From Streptomyces caeruleatus (GTDB taxonomy: Bacteria > Actinomycetota > Actinomycetes > Streptomycetales > Streptomycetaceae), in the NCBI RefSeq assembly GCF_001514235.1, contig NZ_KQ948926.1, positions 281,291-345,290 on the forward strand: a stretch of DNA of 64,000 bases, given 5' to 3'. A program made the position numbers and the translations under genes. Shown piece by piece: positions 17,211 to 26,034 of this stretch; the first letter of the stretch is position 1, and each line of letters starts with the position of its first letter. The notes beneath the pieces were generated by a model. The model worked only from the letters and a program-made list of their open reading frames with translations, did no database searches and was not told the DNA's origin.

Positions 17211-17289
17211 GAACAGCCTCCTGGGGTGAGGGGAAACGGCGAGCCAGGAAGGGCGGGGGCCGTCAGCCGACCGTCCGCCAGAGCGAGGA

Positions 17290-17664
17290 CTACTCGTGGC
17301 CGTCTGGCTGTCGTACACGCCGTGAGGTCTCCAGCACGCGCGCCACGGCGGCGGCGACGATGTCGGCCGGCGTCTCCGTGTCGAACGACAGGTGGTAGCC
17401 ACGCACCTTGGCCGTGCCGGTGACGGCGATCTTCCATCCCTCGCCGTCCGTACCAGGACGGCCGAGAGGGAACCAGCCGAGGTAGAAGCGGCCGTCCTTC
17501 GAGCTGACGTGCACGTCCGCGCGGTCGTCCACAATCAGGTGGAAGTCGTCTGCGGAGAACTGGTCCATGACGAGAGTGGGCTGGCCAGGGCCGAGCTGCC
17601 ACTCACGCAGCCGCAGGGCTTCGACGGTAGTGGAGAAACCGGGGCCCACGGGCGCCACGGTCAC
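17290..17664 (-). CDS. single-repeat DUF317-like protein, 124 aa
   Basis: Start taken at GTG 17664, which has GAGGTG at usable spacing; a TTG at 17670 is too close to that site. The sequence (FHLIVDDRADVHVSSKDGRFYLGWFP, then ADIVAAAVARVLETS, shown in part) corresponds to about half of a DUF317 protein. It is a small stand-alone version. Probably transcribed with 16920 and 16086. Confidence 0.65.
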   Translation of the reverse strand: MTVAPVGPGFSTTVEALRLREWQLGPGQPTLVMDQFSADDFHLIVDDRADVHVSSKDGRFYLGWFPLGRPGTDGEGWKIAVTGTAKVRGYHLSFDTETPADIVAAAVARVLETSRRVRQPDGHE

Positions 17665-18340
17665 AGGCAATCACCTCTCTGACCTGGGGATTCTTGCAAG
17701 GTCGTCTACGTTGACATGCTCTCGCACCCGTTGGCCAGTGATTCCGCGGTCTTCCTTGTCTGCCCCCGGCGAACTGTTGTCCGTGGACAGTTGCGGGGTT
17801 TCAAGTTCCGTGTCATTTTCTCCGGCGCAGTCTCAGGCCGATGTCATGTCGCAGGTCAGCGGCTCGCATCGAACGTGTGCACTGAGGAATTGACACGGAA
17901 GCTGAGACAGCTGACGGGTGACAAGGCGTGAGACACCAGACGGAACCGCCGGTCACAGCGGCGCCGTATGACACGCGCCCTGAGAACCTACAACCGCGAA
18001 CACCCTCATGCGCCACTGCCACATCGCCGCTCAAAGTGACGTCATAGCCGCTAACTGGCCTCAACCGGGCTACAGTTGGCTCCGGAGACCAATCCACCGT
18101 GCTCCCCGGGGTCCGACGTTCCCCGGGCAGGCAGTGACCAACGCCCCCGCGAGGGAGCGCAGGCCACGCACGGTTCGGAACTTCCGTCAATGCAAGAAGG
18201 AGGGTGGCCAAGGAAAGCCCTGGCCAGGCACCGAGAGCCTTGTACGTCGGCACGGCCTCAGCGAGACCACACTCTGTCAGGTGGTGGTCGGCTGAGGGCT
18301 GAGTGCCGGAGGTTCGACCACCAGGAAGGTAGTCGGACCG
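17665..18340. other. 676-base gap between divergent genes
   Basis: It contains the ribosome sites of both flanking genes. Short open frames on both strands have poor codon bias (for example minus 17813-18433). I see no gene or strong hairpin that I can defend. Confidence 0.35.
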
Positions 18341-18538
18341 TTGAAGCTCACTCTCGGTGTCAAGGTGCTGGTGATTGTCACCTGCACTCTGTTCTCCGTC
18401 ATCATTGCCATCGTGGCGGGATTGTTGAGCCACACTTCTGGGGCACCGGTCAGCGAGGCTGTCCTATGCGGCGGTGGCGCGTTCGCCGGCTGCATGATCC
18501 TTTGTTTGGCGGTGTTGACGTCACTCGGCGTGCTGTGA
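18341..18538 (+). CDS. small two-helix membrane protein, 65 aa
   Basis: TTG start with AGGAAGG about a dozen bases upstream. Two hydrophobic segments (residues ~6-28 and ~40-62) are joined by a short loop with HTSGAP. This is a small inner-membrane protein type that I recall as common in Streptomyces genomes. Function is unknown. Confidence 0.6.
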   Translation: MKLTLGVKVLVIVTCTLFSVIIAIVAGLLSHTSGAPVSEAVLCGGGAFAGCMILCLAVLTSLGVL

Positions 18539-18592
18539 GGTGCGCCGCGCTGCGCCCGGCACGGAGGACGGTCGGCACCCGGCCGCAAAGAT

Positions 18593-18811
18593 CTACGCGT
18601 CGGGCGCCCGGCGCAGGTCCAAGAAGCAGAGCAGCCGCACACCGGGCTCGCCCGGCTCCCGCGTCGTGCGGTCTGCTGGCGCGATCGCGCACCACGCGAC
18701 GAGCAGCTGCTGGATAGCGAAGGCGGTCTGGTCGTCGCAGGCCGCGGCCTGGACCACAGCCAAACCCGGCTCCGCCACTTGCACTTCACTGATCAGCTTC
18801 GGGCACAGCAA
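18593..18811 (-). CDS. DUF6207 family protein
   Basis: 72 aa. The core VAEPGLAVVQAAACDDQTAF..QQLL, then TADRTTR-like and GEPGVRLLCFLDLR elements match DUF6207 (shown in part). The start is uncertain: TTG at 18811 is the longest reading and no strong ribosome site is visible. The region around the ADRTTREPG element is intact. Function is unknown. Confidence 0.65.
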   Translation of the reverse strand: MLCPKLISEVQVAEPGLAVVQAAACDDQTAFAIQQLLVAWCAIAPADRTTREPGEPGVRLLCFLDLRRAPDA

Positions 18812-18878
18812 TACACGCCGACAGCGGCGGCGGTTCTCTCACCCCGGCGTCTTCACCCGACCGAGTATGGTCACGGTC

Positions 18879-19205
18879 ATGGCAACGACTGAGGCGGTGC
18901 TGGCTGCGATCGCGGAACTCAGCGAGGATCTCGACACCGGAGCATGGGTGCCGGACGAGTACGACCGAGCGATCGCCGTGGCGGTGCAGACAGAGGGCAG
19001 GGCGAAAGCGGACACCATTCGGGCCGGGCTACGGACTGCCGGGCCGGACGGGACCGGGGCGCGTCTCGCGCCCGTCGCGGCTCGGTGCGGGTACTTGCTC
19101 GATGGTATGAGCGGCACGAGCGCGGAGGACCAGCGTGCGATTCAGGACGCACTGGGGGATCTGCTGGACACGGTGGTGCTCGCAGGCCGCCTCCGACGGC
19201 CATGA
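18879..19205 (+). CDS. hypothetical protein, 108 aa
   Basis: Start chosen at the second ATG (18879); another ATG lies at 18867. The N-terminal half is helical (TEAVLAAIAELSEDLDTG), with a further helix near the end (AIQDALGDLLDTVV). It ends in an ATGA overlap with the next gene, so the two are co-translated. No family was recognised. Confidence 0.6.
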   Translation: MATTEAVLAAIAELSEDLDTGAWVPDEYDRAIAVAVQTEGRAKADTIRAGLRTAGPDGTGARLAPVAARCGYLLDGMSGTSAEDQRAIQDALGDLLDTVVLAGRLRRP

Positions 19206-19726
19206 ATCCCGACCCGAAAGCTGACGAGTGGGAGCAGGCACTGGCCCGGGCCGGGTTGATCGCGGCAGCGGATCAGCCGCCCGCGCTCTGCACAGAAGCC
19301 CACTGGGACTACGTCGGTATCCGTGGCGTCCTCGCCGTCGTCCTCCAGGCCCTCGCCCAGCAGACGGGCCGCACCCCTGAGGACGTGCCTCTTGAAGTGC
19401 TGCAGCGGCACTGCGAGCGCGGCCCGGGACACGTACGGGATCTGGCCGTGGTCCTGGTCGGCGATAGCCTGGCGTATAGCCTCGACACCGACCCGGCCGC
19501 GCCCGTGCCCGCTGCGGGGGACCCTGCGCGCGCGACGTGGCTGTGGCTGACCCGTCTGTGGCCGCCGGAGCCGCCCGACGATGTCGACGGCCTCCCGCCG
19601 TCCCGGCCCCGACCGCGCTGGGACGGCATGCCCCGTGGCATTGCGCGCGGCAACCCCGGAGCCGCCGTCGACCTGCTGCCCCTCTCGGCCGCCGACGCTG
19701 CCACGGCGGCGATGAACGCCATGTAG
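19202..19726 (+). CDS. hypothetical protein, 174 aa
   Basis: ATG overlaps the stop of 18879-19205. The N-terminal half is helical (WEQALARAGLIAAADQPPAL, IRGVLAVVLQALAQQTGR) with a WLWLTRLWPPEPP segment in the middle and a disordered C-terminus. No motif was recognised. It is convergent with the membrane protein at 19730. Confidence 0.6.
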   Translation: MNPDPKADEWEQALARAGLIAAADQPPALCTEAHWDYVGIRGVLAVVLQALAQQTGRTPEDVPLEVLQRHCERGPGHVRDLAVVLVGDSLAYSLDTDPAAPVPAAGDPARATWLWLTRLWPPEPPDDVDGLPPSRPRPRWDGMPRGIARGNPGAAVDLLPLSAADAATAAMNAM

Positions 19727-19729
19727 CCG

Positions 19730-19966
19730 TCAGGTCTGCCGGTTCTGCCCGTGCCGTTCGTCGTACGCGGCCTGCGCCATCCCGCGCATGAACGCCGCGG
19801 CATACGCGACAACTGCGCCTACGACGACCGAGACAACCGCGGACTGCGCGCCCCAGGTGTAGAGCACGCATGTGACGACAACAGCGATGACGCTGAAGAG
19901 GTACCGCGGCATGCGGTACCACCACGGCGTTGTGTGCTGGCCGGTGTTCCCCCTCGACTGATCCAT
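19730..19966 (-). CDS. small membrane protein, 78 aa
   Basis: Polar N-terminus, then two hydrophobic helices (residues ~21-38 and ~43-60), and a basic C-terminal tail. Function is unknown. Confidence 0.6.
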   Translation of the reverse strand: MDQSRGNTGQHTTPWWYRMPRYLFSVIAVVVTCVLYTWGAQSAVVSVVVGAVVAYAAAFMRGMAQAAYDERHGQNRQT

Positions 19967-20122
19967 GGCGGGAGTATTCCAGCTGCGCCGCGACGGCCGT
20001 CCGGGGCAGCCCCCGGAAGTTGTTGCACGAGTTCATTCGGGAGGTGACCAGGCGGACCGCCGACACTGACCCGGTTCGAGGTGATGCTGTTCTGGGGGCG
20101 CGAGGCCCTGAAGCGGGCCGTC

Positions 20123-20401
20123 TCAGTTCTCTTCCGGGACGGGTACAGCGGTCGGCTGCACTGCGGCGACCCTGACCCACATCTCCGCCAGGGCGATCGG
20201 CTGCTCGGCACCCAGTCGTTGGTTCTTGTCGAGATGGTCCAGGAGCCACCGCTGCCACTCGCTCAGCTCATCCGGGGAAGAGTTACTGAGAGCCCTCGCC
20301 TGCTCCCACTCCTTCCACGCGCGCTCCGGGCTTCCGGCGACCTTCGCCCAGTTGTACGCCTGAAGCGCCGCATCGGCACGCCTGGCATCGGACTCGTCCA
20401 T
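20123..20401 (-). CDS. hypothetical helical protein, 92 aa
   Basis: Trp-rich, entirely helical sequence (ALQAYNWAKVAGSPERAWKE, LSEWQRWLLDHLDKNQ). ATG start at 20401. No family was recognised. It lies between a small membrane protein and the DUF6233 gene. Confidence 0.55.
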   Translation of the reverse strand: MDESDARRADAALQAYNWAKVAGSPERAWKEWEQARALSNSSPDELSEWQRWLLDHLDKNQRLGAEQPIALAEMWVRVAAVQPTAVPVPEEN

Positions 20402-20563
20402 CAGTATCCCCCTGCTCCGGCTGGCGGTTCGGTGCCCAGACCCTACCCGCGATCACGGTGAGGTCCGTCGAACGCCGTCTTCATCGAGGACAGCGTCGGG
20501 ACTGGCGCAGTCCCGTACGCCACGGTGCCGGAAGGGCGCAGACGGACACGGTGCAGTACGAGA

Positions 20564-21124
20564 TCAGGAGTCGTTGATGTGATCGAAGCCGCGCAGCAGG
20601 GGTGTGAGCTCCTGGGCGCAACCGCACAGGGTGCACAGCCGCGTCGTCGGCTTCTCCGCGACGTCCAGGGCGCGCCGCCAGTCGAGCAGCGGAGCATCCT
20701 TCGGTGCCTCCTCGCAGTCCCGCGCGTGCAGAACAGCCTGGGCCGCCGGGCCCCGGACCCCGGGCACCGTCTGCAGTACCCATCCCGCAGGCCGGCGCTC
20801 TCCGAGCACGTCTCGGACCTCCGACTGCGGTGACGGCTCCAGCCGCTCGGTGACGACCTGGTCGTAGTCGACGCCGTCGACCGGCCGCACATGCTCCGGG
20901 GCGCGCACCCATACCCGGTACTCCGCCGCCTCCACGTCGCCGTCCTCACTGACTCGGTACGACGGCAGCCCCACGAGGTAGCACCAGCCCGCCTGCGTCT
21001 GCCGTCGCTTCCACAGCCGCGCAACGATCTCCTGCGGCTCGGTGCCCAGCACAGGGTCGGCAGGCAGCACTACCCGCACGGGCACCGGTCCGGACCCGGC
21101 GCTGCCATCGGAAGACGCCGTCAC
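20564..21124 (-). CDS. DUF6233 domain protein
   Basis: 186 aa from a GTG at 21124. Recognised by the run KRRQTQAGWCYLVGLPSYR, VEAAEYRVWVRAPEHVRPVDG, GWVLQ and the C-terminal RLCTLCGCAQEL element with three cysteines, which suggests a metal site. This family is common in Streptomyces accessory regions and is of unknown function. The start fits the conserved region better than the longer open frame reaching 21235. Confidence 0.75.
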   Translation of the reverse strand: MTASSDGSAGSGPVPVRVVLPADPVLGTEPQEIVARLWKRRQTQAGWCYLVGLPSYRVSEDGDVEAAEYRVWVRAPEHVRPVDGVDYDQVVTERLEPSPQSEVRDVLGERRPAGWVLQTVPGVRGPAAQAVLHARDCEEAPKDAPLLDWRRALDVAEKPTTRLCTLCGCAQELTPLLRGFDHINDS

Positions 21125-21210
21125 GCCCCCACAGTAGGCAGCCAGCTGCGGCCGTCGCTTCCCGGCGAGACTCCCCGACCAGCACCGGGGCAGAGGAACG
21201 CCGGAGACCG

Positions 21211-21945
21211 CTACCTGCGGGCCTGTGCTGCCCATGAGGCACCGAGTTCCACGAACTCCCGACGGAGTAGGGCTCGTTGCTCCTCCAGGACCAGCGAGGT
21301 CGGTGACAAGAGGTAGACGTTGTCCCGGTAGAGGAGGAACCCGATCTTCTCCCAGCCCTCGGCAATGCTGGTGGTGACGCGATCAAACTCGGACCGTTCG
21401 CGCAACCGGTTCGCGCTGAGGTCGGAGACTCCGGGTGAGCAGGCCACGGCTCGGCATCCGGGCATCAGCCGGAAGATGGCCTCAGCGGCAAGAATCACGC
21501 CCAGGCCATGCCCACGCCAGCCCTCGTCCAGGGTGACGCGATCCATGACGAGCAGGGCGGAGCCGCTGTACGCCAGCAGTTCCCCGGCCTCGTCCGTGTA
21601 GTAGCCCGTAGCCGGGTCGAGGAGCACGTGAGCGATCTCGGAGAGGTCCTCCGACAGCTCCTCCATGGCCACGTACGCGTTGCACCCGCGGTCGAGATGC
21701 ACACGGTAGAAGGTCATTGACCCGACGGCAACGTCATCCACGACGTTGGCCGGGCAGTCGTCGCTCGGGCATTCACCAGGCGAGGACGGGCAACGACGTG
21801 CTTCGTGCACGCGGCGGCGGTGGCGGATCGCCACATCCCACTGCTCCAGGGTGTCCGCATCGGGGGTGTCGCGCAGATCATCGGCGTAGGAGATACACAG
21901 GTGCAGCTCGCCGGGGTCCGCGGGCAGCGATGAGGACTCGATCAC
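21211..21945 (-). CDS. GNAT-like acetyltransferase domain protein
   Basis: 244 aa. The segment VMDRVTLDEGWRGHGLGVIL followed by AAEAIFRLMPGCRAVACSP matches GNAT motif A, with the acetyl-CoA pyrophosphate loop (R-GHGLG) intact. An N-terminal Cys cluster (RCPSSPGECPSDDCP) is unusual for the family. Substrate unknown. It is divergent from the GntR regulator at 22179. Confidence 0.65.
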   Translation of the reverse strand: MIESSSLPADPGELHLCISYADDLRDTPDADTLEQWDVAIRHRRRVHEARRCPSSPGECPSDDCPANVVDDVAVGSMTFYRVHLDRGCNAYVAMEELSEDLSEIAHVLLDPATGYYTDEAGELLAYSGSALLVMDRVTLDEGWRGHGLGVILAAEAIFRLMPGCRAVACSPGVSDLSANRLRERSEFDRVTTSIAEGWEKIGFLLYRDNVYLLSPTSLVLEEQRALLRREFVELGASWAAQARR

Positions 21946-22058
21946 CGAGGAAGCCTAGCGAGGGCCCCTGCCGCCCGGTTGCGCGAACCCCCGCCTGAGG
22001 CAAACCGCCGTCCGGCCGGCGGCCCTGCACGTCACAGGCCCGTCCTCCGCAAAAGAGG

Positions 22059-22086
22059 TTGCGATGTACCGTCAACCACTTATCCT
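22059..22086 (+). promoter_or_regulatory. candidate promoter of the GntR gene
   Basis: TTGCGA (22059-22064) and TATCCT (22081-22086) with a 16-bp spacer lie 93 bases before the GntR start, in a region locally poorer in GC. A TCATGA palindrome follows the -10 and could be an autoregulatory operator. Confidence 0.4.
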
Positions 22087-22178
22087 CATGAGTTCCCGCG
22101 TGCGGATCATGCGCCACCGGCAAGCCCGCCCGACGAACAGCACCGCACCCGGACCTGCGGCCGAGGAGGACATCAGCC

Positions 22179-22952
22179 ATGACAGCAGCAGAGCGCATCG
22201 AGCGCGCACCCGCGATGTACCTGCAGGTCGCCCGGTATCTGGCCGATGACATCCTGCGAGGCCGCTACCAGCCCGGCCAATTCCTGCCCTCCGAGGCCGA
22301 GATGGAAAAGAGGTACGGGATCGGCAAGCACACCGCCCGTGCGGCCGTTGCCGAGCTGCGCCGGATGGGGCTGGTCGAATCCTTGCAGGGCAAGGGCACC
22401 AAGGTGCTAGCCCGGGGCATTCTGCCTGCGGCCAGCGTGGACCGCTCCATCCGGCGCACCACGAAGGGGGGTTGGCACGTTCCGGAGATGACACGGACAG
22501 GGTCTCCCGTGATCAACAGGACCGTGCTCGACGGGCCCCCTGCCGTCCTGCTGGACCAGCAGGACGGGGATGCCATCAGCGTTGACCGCATGATCCACGA
22601 TCCGCAGACCGGGACCCGCATGGCCCACCGTGTCCTCATCCCGACGGCCACGGCCGCCGCCGTGCCCGCTCTCGCCGAGCATCCGGGCGCCGAGATCCAC
22701 GAGCTGTACCGTGAGCTTTCCGACACCGGCCTGAGCCTGTCGTTCACCGACCATGTCACCGCCCGCGCCTGCACCCCGGGCGAGTACTCCGCCCTCGGAC
22801 TGGGCGACGCGAGCCCTCTCCTGATCGCCTACCGCATCACTGCCGACGCCGACCAGGGCCGCCCGCTGCTGTGCGAGGAGCTGAAGGCCCCCGCCTCCGA
22901 CGCCTGCATGCTCACCTACCCCCTGACCCCGACGCAGGCAACCGTCCGGTGA
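22179..22952 (+). CDS. GntR-family regulator with UTRA domain (HutC type)
   Basis: 257 aa. N-terminal winged helix at residues ~12-75 (YLADDILRGRYQPGQFLPSE, KHTARAAVAELRRMGLV, GKGTKV) and a UTRA-like effector domain at ~85-245 (MAHRVLIPT..., ALGLGDASPLLIAYRIT). Regulators of this class control transfer genes in several Streptomyces elements (the KorSA type), so a role in repressing transfer is possible. No ligand can be inferred. Confidence 0.85.
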   Translation: MTAAERIERAPAMYLQVARYLADDILRGRYQPGQFLPSEAEMEKRYGIGKHTARAAVAELRRMGLVESLQGKGTKVLARGILPAASVDRSIRRTTKGGWHVPEMTRTGSPVINRTVLDGPPAVLLDQQDGDAISVDRMIHDPQTGTRMAHRVLIPTATAAAVPALAEHPGAEIHELYRELSDTGLSLSFTDHVTARACTPGEYSALGLGDASPLLIAYRITADADQGRPLLCEELKAPASDACMLTYPLTPTQATVR

Positions 22953-23008
22953 CAATCGACTGGCGGGGTGTGGGACCGCAACGTTGGGGCCCGTCACCGG
23001 AGCCTGAG

Positions 23009-23068
23009 TTATCCACAGGCCACAACAGGTTTCGGGTACTTCCCCTACCGTGCTGCTCCTGTGGATCA
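23009..23068. promoter_or_regulatory. inverted pair of DnaA-box-like sites
   Basis: TTATCCACA at 23009-23017 and, on the other strand, TGATCCACA at 23060-23068. The cores ATCCACAGG (23011-23019) and CCTGTGGAT (23058-23066) form a perfect 9-bp inverted repeat. They lie just before the gene at 23081. This could be a regulatory site or a small DnaA-binding region. Confidence 0.4.
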
Positions 23069-23080
23069 CAAGGGGGCGTT

Positions 23081-23329
23081 ATGCACAGGCACGGAACCGT
23101 GTTCGAGGAGCTTGCAGTCGAGGTCATGGCGCAGCTTCCGACCGACGAGGCGCGACGCGAGGTGCTCGACCTCGTCGAGCTGGTGCGGACCGATCCGCGG
23201 GCATGGCCGGACGTCCGGGATGCCGGCAGCGTCGAGGAGATCCGCGAGGCGTTCGGGGCGCGCTGCTGGATCCAGTACATGCCGCATGCCGGGGCGATCG
23301 AGGTTCGCGAGATTGGATGGGCCGACTGA
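23081..23329 (+). CDS. hypothetical protein, 82 aa
   Basis: ATG at 23081 with an AGGGGG site upstream. Helical N-terminus (FEELAVEVMAQLPTDEARRE), then RAWPDVRDAGSVEEIREAFG and a beta-rich end CWIQYMPHAGAIEVREIGW. The size and final strands are compatible with a small RelE-like fold, but no antitoxin is adjacent. Function is unknown. Confidence 0.6.
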   Translation: MHRHGTVFEELAVEVMAQLPTDEARREVLDLVELVRTDPRAWPDVRDAGSVEEIREAFGARCWIQYMPHAGAIEVREIGWAD

Positions 23330-23386
23330 CCAAGCCTTCGAGTACTGGGCGGTGTTCGCTGCCGGACCGAGTTGCGGGCAGGCGAA

Positions 23387-23419
23387 AGCCCCCGAAGTCC
23401 GCGAGAGGATTCGGGGGCT
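23387..23419. terminator. bidirectional hairpin terminator
   Basis: Perfect 10-bp stem AGCCCCCGAA (23387-23396) with TTCGGGGGCT (23410-23419), 13-base loop, between convergent genes ending at 23329 and 23437. Confidence 0.75.
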
Positions 23420-23436
23420 GTGACTGCCGGGCGGTA

Positions 23437-24462
23437 TCAGTCCTGGATGCTGTGGCCGTCGTCCTCGGTACGGCGGCGGGCGGCGAAGACGGCTCCGGCG
23501 CCGGCGGCAAGGAGGATGCCGGCGCCGCCGAACAGCCAGGGGGTGGCGTCGGCCCCGGTGTGGGCGAGTGCACCCGTAGCGGTGGGTGCCGTGCTGCTCG
23601 GCGCGGTCTCATCGCCGGCCAGGGTCTCTGACGGTGCGCTCGATGACGAGGCCGTGCTGTTGCCCTGGGCCGGGGTCGTGGTGCCCGGCGTGGTCGGGAC
23701 GGTGGTCGGCTCGTCGGACGGCTTCGCGGAGGACGTGGGGGCTGGGGTTGTGCTGCTGGTCTTCTTGGCGTTGGTGACGGTGACGATGACCGGGTCGCCG
23801 GGATTCGCGGTGAAGCTCTTCGAGGGCTTGTAGAGGGCGTATCCGGCGGGGGCCGCGGTCTGCTGAAGCCAGAAGTCGCTGCCGGTACGGGAGTTGATAG
23901 GCAGCTGGGCGCTGGCCGTGCCGTCGGAGCCCGTGGTCAGGGTCAGGATGGTCTTGTCCCCGCTGCCAATGTTGACCGTGGCGCCGACCAGCAGCTTGCC
24001 GCTCTTGTCGTCCTTCGCCTTGAGCGTGACCTCGGCGGGCTTGAACGGGTCGATAACCGTGAGCGGGGCGACGGCGCCGGGGGTGACGATGACGTCCTGA
24101 TCGGCGACGACGTCGTGCAGCGGGCTGCCGCTGGAAACTTCCTTGAGACGGTAGACGCCCGGTGCCAGGTCCTGGAAGATCAGCTGCCCCTGAGCGTCGG
24201 TCTTGCCGCTGCCTGCCTCCTTGCCCGTGGAGTCGTAGAGGGTGAAGGACGCGCCGGCGAGGACGTCGCCGCCCGCGTCCTTCTTGAGGATGGCGACGCC
24301 TCCGCCTTCTGCGGCAGCGCGCGATGTGGGCATGGTGGAGGCGGCCGGGGACTGATCCGGGGTCTGAGCGAAGGCCGCCGGGGCCCAGATCAGGGAACCG
24401 GTCACGGTGGCGGCAACGGTGAGGGCCGCAGAGGGGAGATAGCGGGCGGAGGGGGTGTGCAA
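23437..24462 (-). CDS. SpaA-like surface protein with LAHTG sorting signal
   Basis: 341 aa from a TTG at 24462 with GGAGAG upstream. This start gives a normal signal peptide ending in AAFAQ. A longer open frame adds an implausible N-terminal tail. Two SpaA/Cna-B-like beta domains follow: VAILKKDAGGDVLAGASFTLYDSTG with LAPGVYRLKEVSSG, and a second with YALYKPSKSFTANPGD (shown in part). A Ser/Thr/Pro stalk, the sortase motif LAHTG, a hydrophobic helix and a basic tail complete the protein. It should be anchored to the wall by a class E-type sortase of the host. A role in cell contact during mating is inferred. Confidence 0.82.
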   Translation of the reverse strand: MHTPSARYLPSAALTVAATVTGSLIWAPAAFAQTPDQSPAASTMPTSRAAAEGGGVAILKKDAGGDVLAGASFTLYDSTGKEAGSGKTDAQGQLIFQDLAPGVYRLKEVSSGSPLHDVVADQDVIVTPGAVAPLTVIDPFKPAEVTLKAKDDKSGKLLVGATVNIGSGDKTILTLTTGSDGTASAQLPINSRTGSDFWLQQTAAPAGYALYKPSKSFTANPGDPVIVTVTNAKKTSSTTPAPTSSAKPSDEPTTVPTTPGTTTPAQGNSTASSSSAPSETLAGDETAPSSTAPTATGALAHTGADATPWLFGGAGILLAAGAGAVFAARRRTEDDGHSIQD

Positions 24463-24592
24463 GTAGGAACTCTCCAGGGACGGGAAAGGACTGCCCGGCG
24501 GTGAGGGGACGGTCAGCGGGCACGGCTCGGGCCGGGGAGCGCTGGGGGTGTGGCGGCCGGCGGTGAAGGGGTCGGTCGACATAGCCGGGTCC

Positions 24593-25435
24593 TCAGCGGC
24601 GGCGGGCAGGCAGGCCGGCACCGGGCGCGGCCGGTGGGAGCGTGGTGGTGCTCCAGCGCGGGACGCTGCGCGTGCCGAGCGCGGGCCGGCGGCGGGCTGC
24701 GGCGATCTGCTGGACGTCGAGCGGGGTGGGCGCGGCAGGCTTCGGTGGCTCGACGGGGGTGAGCTGGGCGAGTTGGGCGAGCCCGGGGCTCAGGTCGTCC
24801 TGGTAGCGGGCGATGGGGTCCGGTGCGACGAAGGAGGCGGCCATGGCGGCGATCAGATGCTTCGGGGTGCGCGCGGTGAAGTTCGCCTCCGCGCGAAGGA
24901 CCCTTCGTTTGTCAGGGCCGGCCCACAGCGTCACCACTTCGGCATCGGGGTCAGTCCTGACGATGTCGATACTCGCGCCGGCCAACTGGTCCGGGGAGAC
25001 GATTTCGACCGAGCCGTGCTTGAGCGGTCGGCGTTCCCAGCCCGCGTCGAGTAGCGGCTGGACGGCGTCGGTCCAGTAGTACGAGTGGTTCGTCAGGAAG
25101 CTCTCGCTGTCCTCGTCCCACTCGTCGGCCAGGGCGTGGACGAAGTCGCGGACGATCTCGGGCGGCATCTTGTCGCTGATGCTCGCCGTCCAGCGGGAGG
25201 CGGAGACGGCGTCTTCGGCAGCGCTGATCTTCCACACGTCGAAGTGGTCGCCGAACCAGCCGATCTTGATGCGGTGGTCCGGGGAGGTGATGAGGAGCTG
25301 GCACGGTCTGTCGCCCAGGTGGTGGTGCGGCCACTCTCTGACGGACTCAAAGTACATGGGGTCGACATGGCCGAGGCCGGCGAGGTAGCGCGGGGAGACG
25401 TAGACATCCCCCTCGATCGGGGTGGGGTCGTTCAT
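24593..25435 (-). CDS. DUF317 domain protein
   Basis: 280 aa starting MNDPTPIEGDVYVSPRYLAG, the usual DUF317 N-terminus. It has the two DUF317 halves (strands around LLITSPDHRIKIGWFG and VVTLWAGPDKRRVLRAEANF, each followed by a helix). The tail (PTPLDVQQIAAARRRPALG, RSVPRWST) is almost the same as that of the DUF317 protein at 26035, indicating recent duplication. Confidence 0.8.
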   Translation of the reverse strand: MNDPTPIEGDVYVSPRYLAGLGHVDPMYFESVREWPHHHLGDRPCQLLITSPDHRIKIGWFGDHFDVWKISAAEDAVSASRWTASISDKMPPEIVRDFVHALADEWDEDSESFLTNHSYYWTDAVQPLLDAGWERRPLKHGSVEIVSPDQLAGASIDIVRTDPDAEVVTLWAGPDKRRVLRAEANFTARTPKHLIAAMAASFVAPDPIARYQDDLSPGLAQLAQLTPVEPPKPAAPTPLDVQQIAAARRRPALGTRSVPRWSTTTLPPAAPGAGLPARRR

Positions 25436-25507
25436 GGGTATATCCGTCGGGGTCGGAAGGAGGAGGTCAGCGACTGGCAGCCGGTTGCATGGCGGTGGAG
25501 GCGCGGC

Positions 25508-26002
25508 TCAGCGTGCGCGGGTCCCGCTGCGGGCGACGGGCACGGCGGGGGCCGTGTGCGCGGTCCGGCCCCGGTCGCGGCTCGGCGCGGAGACGGTCCA
25601 GGCGCCGGGGAACCAGACGGCGGTGTACTGCTCGATGGCGTCGCGCAGTCCGATGGTGTGGGCGCCTTTCCATGGCACCAAGTCGGGCCGGTCGCGGTGC
25701 TCGTAGATCGTGCTGTACCCCGATTGTCCTGGTCTGCGGCCAAGGGTCGCGTCGCGGTGATCGAAGGTCTTGTGGTCCTCGAACCGCAGTGCCACGGCGT
25801 CGAGTTCGCCTCTGTCTTGGTGGATGGCGGCGAGGCGCAGACCGCCGTACGTGTCTGCGACGAAGGCGCGGCTGAAGGCGATCCGTAGCCGTAGCGGCCC
25901 GCCTGGGATGGGGGCGGCTAAGTAGGTGTTGCCGACGACAGTGGCCTCGGTGAACGGGAGCTTCAGGTGCTCCATGAAGAACTCGCGGGCGTACAGGGCC
26001 AA
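25508..26002 (-). CDS. hypothetical protein between DUF317 genes, 164 aa
   Basis: TTG at 26002 has a CGGAGG site at 7-base spacing and follows the DUF317 gene at 26035 closely. A beta-rich core (TYLAAPIPGGPLRLRIAFSR, GYSTIYEHRDRPDL) is followed by a basic tail. No family was recognised. It probably forms one operon with the two DUF317 genes. Confidence 0.6.
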   Translation of the reverse strand: MALYAREFFMEHLKLPFTEATVVGNTYLAAPIPGGPLRLRIAFSRAFVADTYGGLRLAAIHQDRGELDAVALRFEDHKTFDHRDATLGRRPGQSGYSTIYEHRDRPDLVPWKGAHTIGLRDAIEQYTAVWFPGAWTVSAPSRDRGRTAHTAPAVPVARSGTRAR

Positions 26003-26034
26003 GCGGATGCCTCCGGTCGGACGGTCAGGGGTGG

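Noticed and set aside
17813..18433. 206-aa minus-strand frame
   Set aside because: Poor codon bias, and it overlaps a credible small membrane protein on the other strand.
24463..24621. Longer N-terminus for the SpaA-like protein (start at 24621)
   Set aside because: It would place 53 proline-rich residues before an ordinary signal peptide. TTG 24462 has a good ribosome site at the right place.
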